DNA of 64,000 bases from positions 80,905,978 to 80,969,977 of the forward strand of contig OY294068.1 in assembly GCA_958510875.1 (NCBI GenBank), written 5' to 3'. Positions within the stretch are counted from its first letter, which is position 1. Every line of letters begins with the position of its first letter. Shown one piece after another: positions 22,186-31,995 of this stretch. This stretch comes from Endomychus coccineus. Its lineage: Eukaryota; Arthropoda; Insecta; Coleoptera; Endomychidae. The notes under the pieces were generated by a model. It was not told the DNA's origin, searched no databases, and saw nothing but the letters and a program-made list of their open reading frames with translations. The position numbers and the translations under genes are program-made.

Positions 22186-23190
22186 ATGGAAATACTAATT
22201 AACATAACATTTTTTGATAAATATAAAAATATATTATCGAAACGTCAGCAGGAGAAATCTTATTTTATTTTAGTCATAATAAAGAACCAAAATACCAAGA
22301 AAACAAAACACATCTACAAATGGTTCAAAAATATAAATAAACAGCTTCCTTTCCTTGATATCAACATTATAAAACATAGTCACTTGAGATTCAACATATA
22401 GAAAACCCCACTCAAACAAATAGGTATACTTCTGTGGATTCATTTACACCAATTAATTACAAAATAGCTCCATTTGATAGTCACGTTCGTAGATTATTAA
22501 ACGTGCATTTAATATTATAGCAAAAAAGTTGAGAAACTTCAGCAAATGGCGTTGGACAATTGTTACGACAAATCTTTGATCAATAATTCAATTTTCAAAC
22601 CAAAAAAGAAATTGGAACGCAACCAATTGACCAAATTAGAGTCACTACCTTCAAATAGTTCAATAAAATTCGAAAGTTTCACTTATCATGCTTCAGTAAT
22701 TGATAAATTCCATAATCTGTTTTCTGAATTTGAAATACAACCCGATTATAGATGTAAAACCAAGCTAATAAACTGTTTAGGCAACACATTTGTGTTCAAA
22801 AATGCTATGTGAGCCAAACTAGAAGGAATATTCTAACTTGGTGTAAACAACATTTTGCCCATATAAAGAAAAATTACGGTTTAAAATATTTCAAATATGG
22901 GTCACACTATTTCTCAAGAAACTTTATCAATCACTTTTGAAATACAGTATGGACAAATATCTAGGTAATTTAGAACGAATGGAAATGTATAAACAATTTA
23001 TTAAATTCAGATTTATCTCCAGCTGAGGATAAGCCTTATTATTAAACCCAAATAGTATTGAACAGGCACATTTTTAATTAAGTCTACTGTGATGATGGCT
23101 ACTTGGTAGCTGGAAGGTCCTCAGTACTTAAGCAGTATTTTCAGTGGATAAGGATGATTGTTTCTTATTTATAGGGTACAAATTTATGGT
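22186..23190 (+). mobile_element. Penelope-like element, 3' part (RT end plus terminal repeat)
   Basis: The frame at 22186-22401 contains KQLPFLDINIIKHSHLRF, the LPFLD block near the end of the Penelope reverse transcriptase. The following DNA, in shifted frames, encodes TNRYTSVDSFTPINYKI and then APFDSHVRRL. The frame at 22546-22812 covers the linker before the GIY-YIG nuclease (LINCLGNT). The nuclease itself is not visible. A repeat with the hammerhead-like core follows at 22960-23190, in the place where Penelope elements carry their terminal repeat. The same family is found inverted at 57310-58440. There are at least three frame breaks, so it is inactive. Confidence 0.72.
23060..23190 (+). 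ncRNA. Hammerhead-like core in Penelope terminal repeat, copy b
   Basis: CTGTGATGATGGCTACTTGG then TAGCTGGAAGG. A short stem (GGCTAC pairing with GTAGCT) sits between a GATGA box and a GAA box, as in hammerhead ribozymes. In this copy both boxes carry substitutions. Self-cleavage is not demonstrated. Confidence 0.4.
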
Positions 23191-24180
23191 TAAGGCAACT
23201 AACTTCTTTCATTGTATACAAATTAAATCTGAGATCTCTCCAACTTAATTTGTACAACATACAATGGTTATTTCATAAATGAAGAAGCGACCGACTGGCA
23301 TTTCCATTCATTACACTCTCAAATAAAGTCTTAGTTTTTATTTTGTACAGGATTTATATTGCACTTTGCTCGATACTTTTTTCAGTCAAACAATTCCAGA
23401 TGTTTCTCTAATATATGTTGTGTGTTACACATTGTGAATTCATGTGAATAAGTACATGAATTTAGTACATTAAAAATGTTAACAATAATTATATAATTGA
23501 AAAATTAAAACCTTACTAATCATTTCTAATCTATGACCAGTATCTTGTATAAGGTTGCTGCTGATACTCCAGAAAATAAAGTTGATCAACTAAATTCAAG
23601 TATATTAAATTTTTTGATATTTTGGAAAGCCAATATTCTAGACTAGACTGATACATATATCCCTTGTAAACAGCAACTCATTGATGCACATTATGTAGTG
23701 GTAACCCAGTACAATACCTTATGAATGCTTTGTTAGAAATAATTGATCATTTACTATTTGGATCCTGAACCTCTAGATTTTGCTGCCTATAGTGAAGATA
23801 TGACTGAGAAAGTGCTTATTAGGTACTATTTATTATTCTTATTTCTCTATATTGTAGGTATATCATGTTTGATGATGTTAAAAAGTTAGACTGCTCTAAA
23901 CTAAAACTGTCTAAAAATTAGCTAATTTAGTATTTCTATTTAAAATTTTGATATTTGGGAATTGCACCCTTACTACATGTATTTTGGCATACCCCATATT
24001 CATAATTTTCTTGGATATATTTCATTTGGGTATTAGTACCTATATCATTCGAATTAGCTCATACTAAATTATATTCAATAAATATAATAGAGATGCCAGG
24101 CATGGTTCATTATAGTTGCTTGGATATTCATCAATATTGACATTTCCTTTCTTTGGTTAATTTTTTTATTTTTGGTCCTT
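23191..24180. other. AT-rich intronic interval
   Basis: No coding feature recognised. Short coding-like phrases near 23760 (DPEPLDFAAYSED) have no supporting context. Confidence 0.4.
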
Positions 24181-24184
24181 TGAA

Positions 24185-24425
24185 TATAAATATCAGGTAA
24201 TTTAGAAGGGATGGAAATATATAAATGAAAAAGCAATTTATTAAATTCTGATTTATCTCCAGCTGAGGGTAACCCCTTGTTAACATTATTATCCCCAAAT
24301 AGTATTTAAACAGGCACATTTTGATTTATAATTTAGTTTACTCTGATGATGTCTACTTGGTAGCTGAAAGGTCCTCAGTACTTAAACAGTATTTTTAGTG
24401 GAGAAGGGAGATTATTTCTTATTTA
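24185..24425 (+). ncRNA. Hammerhead-like core in Penelope-derived repeat, copy c
   Basis: The best preserved copy: CTCTGATGATGTCTACTTGG then TAGCTGAAAGGTCCTCAG at 24341-24380. CTGATGA and GAAA are both intact around a short hairpin. The flanking 150 bp match the copy at 22960-23190 (AATTTAGAA, ATTTATCTCCAGCTGAGG, ACAGGCACATTTT). I could not find convincing partners for stems I and III. Confidence 0.45.
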
Positions 24426-24645
24426 TAATAGAAATATATACAAAGATATTGTAAATTGATTTTCTTTAATTTATATTACATCTATGTAATTTTCAGGTAT
24501 TTTGTAATGGTTCTAGAATAAATAGCTTTATCACATTTTTACAAGGTAATTAAATTTCTAAAATCATAAAGGTGCAAAAAAGAAAAACATACTATTAATA
24601 TGAATTAATAAAATTACCCATTTTTTTTTACAAAAATAAACTTAC

Positions 24646-25203
24646 CAATATCACCTACTTTCCTCCTTAATTCTCTAATATAAGCACCTTGTTCTTCAGT
24701 TTGTATAAATAAGTCCCTAATAGTATCTTTCAACGTATTAATTTCTTGCGCTTTAGCTTCTTCTTTAGCTGCCTCTTTCCTCAAAGACCTGGGAAATTAT
24801 AATGAAATCACATGTTAACCTTCTTGTGTTCTTTACAGACCTTGAATATTCTGCAACTAATATAGTAGCAGCTATAACAAATATTAAACCTTCACCCAAC
24901 AGATTTGCACCCAACTCTATTGCCATGGGTTCACTATACACTGGAATATTAACTGGTTTTCCTAGATTGAGTATCCACATTTTTGACTTCTCCTCACACC
25001 AATTGTAAACTAGAAAATCTTATTAAGAACCAACTTACAGAAATTTATATAACAAAATTACACTGAGCTGGTGGCAAACACACATATCTTCTAAACACAG
25101 GAGAAGTCTTCGCTTGTTCTTTGACAGCATTTGCTATTGGTTTGCTTATTTGTTTCAACAGTAAAGCCCCCAATTTAGCAACAGGGAAGGCTGCTACGAC
25201 CAT
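24646..25203 (-). CDS. OPA3-like mitochondrial protein, exons 1-3
   Basis: OPA3 family proteins are small proteins associated with mitochondrial membranes; the human gene is mutated in optic atrophy 3. Exon 1 (25203-25062) encodes MVVAAFPVAKLGALLLKQIS, then KPIANAVKE, with a mitochondrial-type N-terminus. Exon 2 (25009-24820) carries FYNWCEEKSKMW, the hallmark AIELGANLLGE (residues 77-87) and a hydrophobic segment at 88-102. Exon 3 (24788-24646) encodes a charged coiled coil, SLRKEAAKEEAKAQEINTL to RRKVGDI. The ATG at 25203 is the first in frame and fits the family start. The intron between exons 2 and 3 would be only 31 nt (24819-24789). Reading through it shifts the frame and stops, so it must be spliced or the gene is broken. 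Exon 3 ends at a good donor (G|GTAAGT) in phase 1, matching the exon at 11366. Confidence 0.9.
24789..24819 (-). other. Apparent 31-nt intron in the OPA3-like gene
   Basis: Sense sequence runs AAG|GTTAACATG to TTTCCCAG|GTCTTTG. Both borders fit the splice consensus. Removing the 31 nt restores the frame (NTRR then SLRKEA). Retaining it gives about 14 foreign codons and a stop. Confidence 0.75.
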
Positions 25204-25308
25204 TTCTATATCTTAAAATAATGCATTTGGTGAATTTTAGGTATTGACCATAGACTTTTAACCTAAAAAATAATTTTTAAAGTGACGTTTTTCTCAGACA
25301 GTGACTAC

Positions 25309-25339
25309 CATAGAGATCATATACTACATGATCTCTATG
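25309..25339. other. Perfect 12-bp inverted repeat upstream of OPA3
   Basis: CATAGAGATCAT and ATGATCTCTATG are separated by 7 nt, about 105 bp upstream of the OPA3 ATG. It could be an operator-like site or a hairpin in the 5' region, or a residue of a small transposon. No function can be assigned. Confidence 0.75.
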
Positions 25340-26000
25340 TTGACTACTACACCCTGTCCCTGTAGCTAACATTTGCTTGTGCCCGGTCGAACTACAGAAT
25401 GAGGATTTATAGTTAATAATTGATAGTGAAATAGCTTTTTATTATGTGTTCTTATATCACCTTAGACAAAAGGGGATGAGTGAATTTAATTTCACACGGT
25501 ATCCCCAAAAATATATAAGAATTCATGAAACTAGCCTACGATGACCTTGCCGCATGAAGTTTCGAACGTACGCTATTAGATGCAAAAATATATTCAGCCG
25601 GAATCTTATGAGCTGCCCTATTACTGCTCATGCAAAGTCTACATTTAATACCGTAAATCAACTGTTTAGGAAGTGGGTCGGATTGGGTACCAAGAAAACT
25701 TTCCAATTCGGCACGACCATGCAGTAGTCACTACCTATTTCTCAATGTTTCAGCTGCACGCCCGGGTCACAGACATAATTCATATAAATAGTTCTTTAAA
25801 TATCTGTGCTCATTGTCCTTTGAAATTAGTTGAAATTTTAACGGGTGTAATCGCTGAAGTTTATTTCTTGTACATAATTAATATTATTTACTAATTGGAT
25901 ACAGTTAGTTCGCAAACTCAATATATGTAATAGGTATGAAGTGTGTTTCGAGAATAGTTCTTGTAAGAAAACTATTTATTACCAAGGAGGTTCATCAGTG
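25340..26000. other. Intergenic DNA 5' of OPA3
   Basis: No gene recognised. The plus frame at 25673-25894 has no family motif. The promoter of the OPA3-like gene should lie in this interval or just below it, but I see no clear TATA box. Confidence 0.45.
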
Positions 26001-26008
26001 GTTACTAC

Positions 26009-26265
26009 CACGGTCATACATATAGGTCTGGGAACTCGTATGAGTCTCTTACATGTCGCCAAACTCGTAGTCCCTCGCTCAGTCACCAGCTAGCGCTTGG
26101 ATCGAAGTATGGCAACAATCACATTATTAAGTGAGAACACGATCGTATACGTGCCAGAGATCATTCTTCGACTGACGCGCCACATATGCAACAGATGACG
26201 CTTAGCGGACACAATTCTCACATAGGAAACAGCCTCGAGTTCCCAGACCTGTATATACGACCGTG
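26009..26265. mobile_element. Short hAT-type inverted-repeat element with 8-bp target duplication
   Basis: A 257-bp element. The terminal inverted repeats start CACGGTC and match over 30 nt with three differences (the inner part GGTCTGGGAACTCG is identical). GTTACTAC occurs at 26001-26008 and again at 26266-26273, an exact 8-bp target-site duplication. TIRs starting with CA plus an 8-bp duplication are typical of hAT non-autonomous elements. It encodes no protein. Confidence 0.88.
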
Positions 26266-26626
26266 GTTACTACCTATACACCCACAGGTAATGATTATTA
26301 TTTCTTATTCTAAATAAATATACTCATAAGTAAATTCCCGTATCGGATAATAGGTACTAAAACTAATTCAGTCCGTTTGGAGAATGCTGATAATTTGAAA
26401 CAGTTTTTTTTCTTCTTTTAGAACATAGTATAGTATTTTCCAAGGAATAGCTATTCTAGACTTCTTATTTAGTCACTTTCAACTAGATATCACTAAGCTA
26501 CAGGCAACATTGGAGTCTCTCTAAATAGAGATTGTGAACGCGTGGCTGGATCAAAAATGGCGACGCCAATCATCGAATGATTCGGAGCGCGGGAAACTGA
26601 AGTTTATTCAAATAAGTAAGTTTATA

Positions 26627-27210
26627 CCATAGACCTATTATCGTAAGGAGACGAAACATCTCATTCATAAAACTCAATTTGACTTGGCGCAATGATTACA
26701 TGAAGTATGATAAAGAAAACCAACTTTGTCGTCAAGTCGTGATTGGCAACGCTGTAACTATGATTGAAAACTTGGTACTACTTGTGAGACAACACCGCTT
26801 CGAAATATCTACGATAAATACGGAAGCTGTCAAATTGCGTAGTACAGAACAAAGTCCCCATTCATAAAAGGTGAGCGGCGTTGTCGCCTTCTGAACAAAT
26901 GATGCAATGAAATGGAATAGTTCTATATTTAAAAATTTAAATATTCCATAATTCGATTGTATATTACAGGTTACCATAAATTATGGAATACTTTTCAGAG
27001 AAAACGACATTTCAACAGTATTGCTTCTAATATAACCAATAAATAATGCTATGGACGTTTTCATAATAATTACAAATCTCAATCCGGCAACAGCACATTC
27101 TATTCGGCCATACTTGTAATATACAGCGGTTTGAGTGGCCCGAAATTTGGCAATGTCTGATCGTGTTTAAATGTAAATAATTCTGTCTCCTTAGGATAAT
27201 AGGTCTATGG
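26627..27210. mobile_element. Inverted-repeat (MITE-like) element
   Basis: The left end CCATAGACCTATTATCGTAA and the right end are inverted copies over about 26 bp with one difference (ATCGTAAGGAGAC against ATCCTAAGGAGAC). The element is 584 bp. The flanks TTTATA and TGTATA may be a diverged duplication, so the superfamily is uncertain. The small frames inside (26679-26867 and 26977-26732) are not recognisable. Confidence 0.75.
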
Positions 27211-27360
27211 TGTATACTGATCTTTGTTTATTATTGAATGCAAGCTTATATATAACTTGAAATTCTTCTTATTGAAAGACCAAATTGTATTAAATGGATG
27301 AAATTGATTTTATTGAATTGATATTAAAATTACTACAAAAATTCATAAAATAGAACAATA

Positions 27361-27605
27361 ATGTTCTATTTATATTAAAGAAATGAAATTATATAATATT
27401 CCTCAAGAATTCAATGTAACAATTTTTATTTAAATGGATTAGCATTGAAACATTTTAAAAATAATTAAGTTCATTTATCGAATGTTCTATTTATATTGAA
27501 GGAAAGAAATTATATAATATCCCTTAACAATTCAATGTAACAATTTTTATGTAAATGGGTTAACATTAAAACATTTTAATATATATAATAATAATTTAAG
27601 TATAT
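27361..27605. repeat. Tandem duplication, 121-bp unit
   Basis: ATGTTCTATTTATATT begins units at 27361 and 27482. The two units share most positions (AATTCAATGTAACAATTTTT in both). It is AT-rich and non-coding. Confidence 0.8.
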
Positions 27606-27609
27606 TTAT

Positions 27610-29180
27610 CCAAGAGGTTGCAATCAATAACAGGACAAGTCATAATACCTACATAATTATACTATAATAATTGAATTGAATTGAAACTAAGAATTTAGAA
27701 ATTCCTTTCAGCAAATAGAAATCATTTGATATGAGAATATTTTATTCTCTGATAAATTTGTTAGGTATACTGATTCTATATGTTCCGGACATTTATTATA
27801 TAATAGCACAATTTAAGTAATAAGGACAATTATAATCTACGCTTTGTATGTTGTAAAGTATTCATCATGATGGGTATTATATTCGTTAAGATCTTATATA
27901 TCAGCTTGGAGAAGTATTTGGTTTTTTGAATATTGAGAAGACCTACCTTGAACAAAGCATTCATTAATAATTTCGAAGAGATGCACATATTATGTAAGGG
28001 GAACACTGTTTGATGGTTTTGACGTATCATGGTATGCATGACCAAATTAAACCGTATAGAGCATATGCATTTTTTTCTCCTAGGTTGAAAAAGAAATAAA
28101 TATGTTAACAAAGAAGTCTACGCAGTTCAATGAAATGTTGCAGAATTAACGATGCAAGATACAAGTAAGGAAATAAAATATGGAGTTTGAAATACAACTG
28201 CTGTATTTCGTTTTCCCTCCGCTATCTTAGAAAAGACTGTTTTTTCATTAAAACTTCGTTAAAAATTGGCATTTCGACTCAAATCATAAAGCAAATTGAA
28301 GAATTTGATGTCTTCTATAACATATTCAAAATCCAAGCATTTTGAATAAGAAATGGAGAAATGGGACTGTTTCAAAAAATCAAGGTCCCAGAATAATTTT
28401 CAGGTTGGAATACTCGTATGAAATTAAAATTTTACATGCAAATAGAGGACAATTCTACTAGTATTTCAAGCTGCCGCAGGTCTTTTAGGGATGAGTAAAA
28501 CTTGAGATATCTTTTGATGTAAGTTTGGGTTCACAATGAGCCCAATTTTGACCCTAGTCAAAAAAATCAAAAAAATTCTCACAGAAGAGACTTCTGGCTA
28601 TCTAACCCTAAATCGTCGACCTCACACATATCTTTAAAAAAATTATAGCGTGGGTTGAAAAAAAAACCGAAGCAAACAAAATAAAAACGCGCTCGAAATC
28701 CGAGCGTCCGTAAGGTGGTTTCCAAATTTTTTAATGTATTTTTCAGATAGAAACATGAAATACTACCAATGTAATAATGAATTTGAGATTTATTATTAAT
28801 AATTTTCATATGGATCAAAATAATAATATCTTTTTTTTTACGATGTTTTTTTTAAAGGTACTATTTAATTGAAAAAATGAAAAATAATCAATAAACTAAT
28901 AATAAACATGAATTTTATTATTGACGAATTGAAAAATGATTATAATAATAATAATTTCTGTATTTTTTTTTTGGATAGGAAAATTTTGGAAAAATATATA
29001 TATATTCAATTATGAGTGACATTGTTATATATATTATATATTGCTTCTTTCTTATTTAAAAAAAAAATAAAGTTATCAATAATACATTTGTACATGGCAG
29101 ATTTTATTATTTGAGATAAATAACAGCCTATAACATCATACTATATAATACTTATACTCTACGCTTTTTAGGTGCAATGC
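27610..29180. other. AT-rich interval without a gene
   Basis: Only small frames without motifs are present (28111-27830 and 28818-28579, minus). A short GC-rich hairpin (CGCTCG-AAAT-CCGAGCG) at about 28691 is isolated. Confidence 0.4.
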
Positions 29181-29191
29181 TTTCTTCATTA

Positions 29192-30310
29192 TCAGTCATA
29201 GTAGAGTGATGATGTCATATCCTCAGTTTCTTCATCACTTTCGTTGCAAGTTGCTGATGTGATATGATCATTATTGATATTATCGTTATCATTTTCAAAA
29301 TCACTTTCAGGTTCTTGATAATCAACATTTCCTTCTGATGAAGTAATTACGTTACTGTTATCATTATCATTACGAACATCATCATCATCATCGTCATCGA
29401 CATCGTCATTTATTGCAAATTCGTTATCATCTAATAATGTAACTTCCGGTTCTACGCTATTTGCACAGTATTTACCCTCGCAGTGTTTACATAGAATTGT
29501 GCATGGTATACCTACTTTCTCACAAGAACATTTGCCAATGCAACTGACTTTGCAACCACATGAAATTATTTTTAGCAAATTTTTATGTGCAGCTTCTTTA
29601 TATGTTTGAATAGGCTCAAGACCATTTTCTGTATTTTTCCAACCCGATTTGGTTGGGTCAATGGTATGTCTATCCAAAACTGCACCTGATGATAAACACG
29701 TAAAATGTGTAATTTGGTTGCATCATCAGTTGGTGGCAAGAATTCAAGTTCACATGCCGACATTTAAACTCTATTGGTATAAGAAATAGAGCATATGTGG
29801 CAGAGGTTTTCGATATTTTGTTTTGTAATTTAGGAGCATATATTTGATATAAAATACTTCTACCAGTTCTCAATAATTTCTCAACATCTGACTCAGTTTT
29901 ACAAAATTCATTTAAATCGTTTGGTGAAAAATTGACATTGAGAAAATTGTTTTTACCCTGCCTGTAAAAAGCGGATGTTGTGTCGCATCCACTAAAAGCA
30001 TGGAAAAAACAAATGAAAGGTTTGATATGACTATAAATGAAGGAATTTTGATGATAATATTCGGCTGGTTTTGTTTTACCTTTAACTTCTCTGGTTTTTG
30101 AAAATAAATGGGTTTTGTTATATTCTTTAAATCTGTTAATTGAGTTAATAAAACTAGAACATCAGTATCCTCGGCCACTATAAGAATATTTCCGTTTGGA
30201 TTTCTAGCACTTAAATCTATATCCATGTTTACAATTAATGCATCTGCATCACACAAAGCTCTAAGAATCTGATTATCATTTTCTGTTAAAGAAGTTACCA
30301 GTAAATCTAT
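29192..30310 (-). pseudogene. PIN-like nuclease / CXC-domain protein, frameshifted
   Basis: Read on the minus strand in pieces. 30256-30050 encodes DADALIVNMDIDLSARNPNG then ILIVAEDTDVLVLLTQLTDL. The acidic ADTD-type motif resembles PIN/FEN-like nuclease active sites. After a frame break, about 30005-29790 encodes HAFSGCDTTSAFYRQGKNNF then VEKLLRTGRSILYQIYAP. The frame breaks again, and 29763-29680 holds LPPTDDATKLHILRVYHQVQ. Finally 29677-29192 carries SGWKNTENGLEPIQTYKEA, a Cys-rich block with CGCKVSC-GKCSC-C-C-C (tesmin/TSO1 CXC-like), and a long Asp/Asn-rich acidic tail. I recall this architecture as a multicopy family in insects and other animals, often repeat-associated. At least two frameshifts make this copy non-functional. 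Function is inferred from fold motifs only. Confidence 0.55.
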
Positions 30311-30491
30311 GAATTGCTTTTAATTATTCACATTTGATAAAAATGTATCTTAAAATCCAAGAATTTTAATTTTTTTTGAAATCTACCTTACGCGATTATA
30401 TATTTTTTCTCCGGTTTTTTTTTTTAACTCGCGCTATGATTTCCTTAAAGATATGGGGGTCGAATTATTAAAACAAAGTAATAGGTGTATA

Positions 30492-31427
30492 TTACACAAA
30501 CTTATACTTTACATCAACGTGTTTAAATCGCTTGTGTTCCCATTTTGATAGAAGATGTATCCAGGACTGATGATCTTCATAAATCGTAGGTAGAATTTTG
30601 CTAATGATTTTGAAATCGATCAGGAGATATTTAAACCATGTCAGCTCTGCCGCTGTCGTTGCTAAAGCGACGTATTCAGCTTCTGCTCTCGACAGAGAAA
30701 CTGGAGTTTGCCTTTTCGTTGTCCAAGAAACTGTGTTGCCAAATACTTGCAAAAAACCTGTAGTTGATTTTCTGTCCAACTCGCTACCAAAATCCGCATC
30801 AACGTAACGTACAACATTTTCTGCTCCTATTCGTTTATAACAGCCTTGTACTTTCAACGTGTTTGATCTTGAAAACCCTTTTATTATTAATTGCGCATAT
30901 TCCTGGAGGACGTCTGGTCAATATCCAAATTTTATTTTCAATCAGAGCATCCATTTCTTCTTTTACAGCTTGCATCTACTTGTCTCTGTCGTTAAGTATT
31001 GCAATTTCATAAAAATTTTGTGGGTACTTCTTCTACGAAAGTTTCTGCGAGTAGTGCTAAAATTGCGTAGTCTTCGAGATGTGTTGGTAATCGCATATTT
31101 TGTGTGGATCTTCGACATTGATGAGATTCTTCTGAAATTTCTATTTTATTCTCTTGCTCTAAAATATCTTCTTCGTCTTCACAATTTGAGTTCCTTCCTT
31201 TCGTTCTTTTCTCGAGTTTGATCCGGTATCAAACAATCATCTTTTTCTCTTGGGATTTCCATTTCGTCATTCTCGTGATTATTCAAACTATTGAATGAGA
31301 ACCCGTGATTTGTCAAAAACTGCATCTCTACCAAAAATGATTTTTTGATCTTCTAAATTCCAGAACTTGTATCCGTTAGTGCAATATTTTCCTACAAAGA
31401 CCTGGAGCCGGAATTTTTCCTTTCAGA
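30492..31427 (-). mobile_element. Ty1/copia Pol relic with internal deletion
   Basis: 30857-30492 encodes the copia RNase H region: YVDADFGSELDRKSTTGF, GNTVSWTTKRQTPVSLSR, AEAEYVALATTAAEL. Upstream on the same strand, in other frames, are the integrase-RT linker (EKDDCLIPDQTRE, LPVR-like basic residues) and the RT start (MQAVKEEMDALIENKIW then RPPG). The sequence then jumps straight to the region before RNase H, so most of the reverse transcriptase has been deleted. At 31427-31305 is GYKFWNLEDQKIIFGRDAVF, the end of the integrase. The catalytic RT motif is gone, so it is inactive. Confidence 0.75.
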
Positions 31428-31598
31428 CCGAGCGCCAATAACACGCTGATTGTTCCTGGCATTAACTTCCATAAACACAAAATATTGTACAACACAAAAA
31501 GAATTGTGAGCCCGGCCGCTTGTCTGCTTTAGCTTGTAACACTAAGCGATGACGTACGTATCATAAGTATGTAGAACGAGAGCTATTACCAGCCCGCT
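31428..31598. repeat. 170-bp dispersed repeat, copy 1
   Basis: CCGAGCGCCAATAACACGCTG to AGCTATTACCAGCCCGC recurs at 33351-33517 in the same orientation, with small differences. It contains AGCCCGGCCGCTTGTCTGCT and is richer in GC than its surroundings. The two could be terminal repeats of an element of about 2.1 kb, or independent insertions. Confidence 0.75.
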
Positions 31599-31796
31599 CA
31601 TTGTTGTTATAATCCCGAACCAAAGAAGATACGTTTTCAGAACAAAAAAAATATTAAAACAACTGTTCCCTTTAATTTGGGATGCTTTTATGGAAATATG
31701 AAATTCGACTTCCTTCAAAGTTACTGACTATCTAACACCTAATTCCGAAACCAAAAAAAAATTGAAACCATGCAGGCAATACAAGCTGCCATATCA

Positions 31797-31995
31797 GTGA
31801 TTCGTCAAGAACAGCTTCTCTACCAAAAATGATTTTTAGATCTGAATTCCAGAGCTTGTATCCGTTAGTGCAATAACCTACAAAGACCTGGAGCCAGAAT
31901 TTTTCCTTTCAGACCTATAGTCGGACTTCTGTGTACCAATTAGACTGCTGTTTGGGCCGCTTCCGACCAAAGATTTTTCCATAGCCTGCAGCTCA
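31797..31995 (-). mobile_element. Second copia integrase fragment
   Basis: 31797-31917 repeats 31305-31427 at about 85% identity (the GYK-W region of the integrase C-terminus). The extension to about 31990 encodes NLWSEAAQTAV, then LVHRSPTIGLKGK, a copia integrase block, with a stop between. This is either a tandem duplication of the relic above or a second insertion. Confidence 0.6.

Noticed and set aside
24802..25008. 68-codon plus frame opposite OPA3 exon 2
   Set aside because: Antisense to a clearly conserved exon.
28685..28710. GC hairpin followed by T/A-rich sequence, like a bacterial terminator
   Set aside because: The window is eukaryotic and no transcript ends here; the hairpin is isolated.
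30598..31221. Three plus frames opposite the copia Pol relic
   Set aside because: They are antisense to recognisable RNase H and linker sequence.
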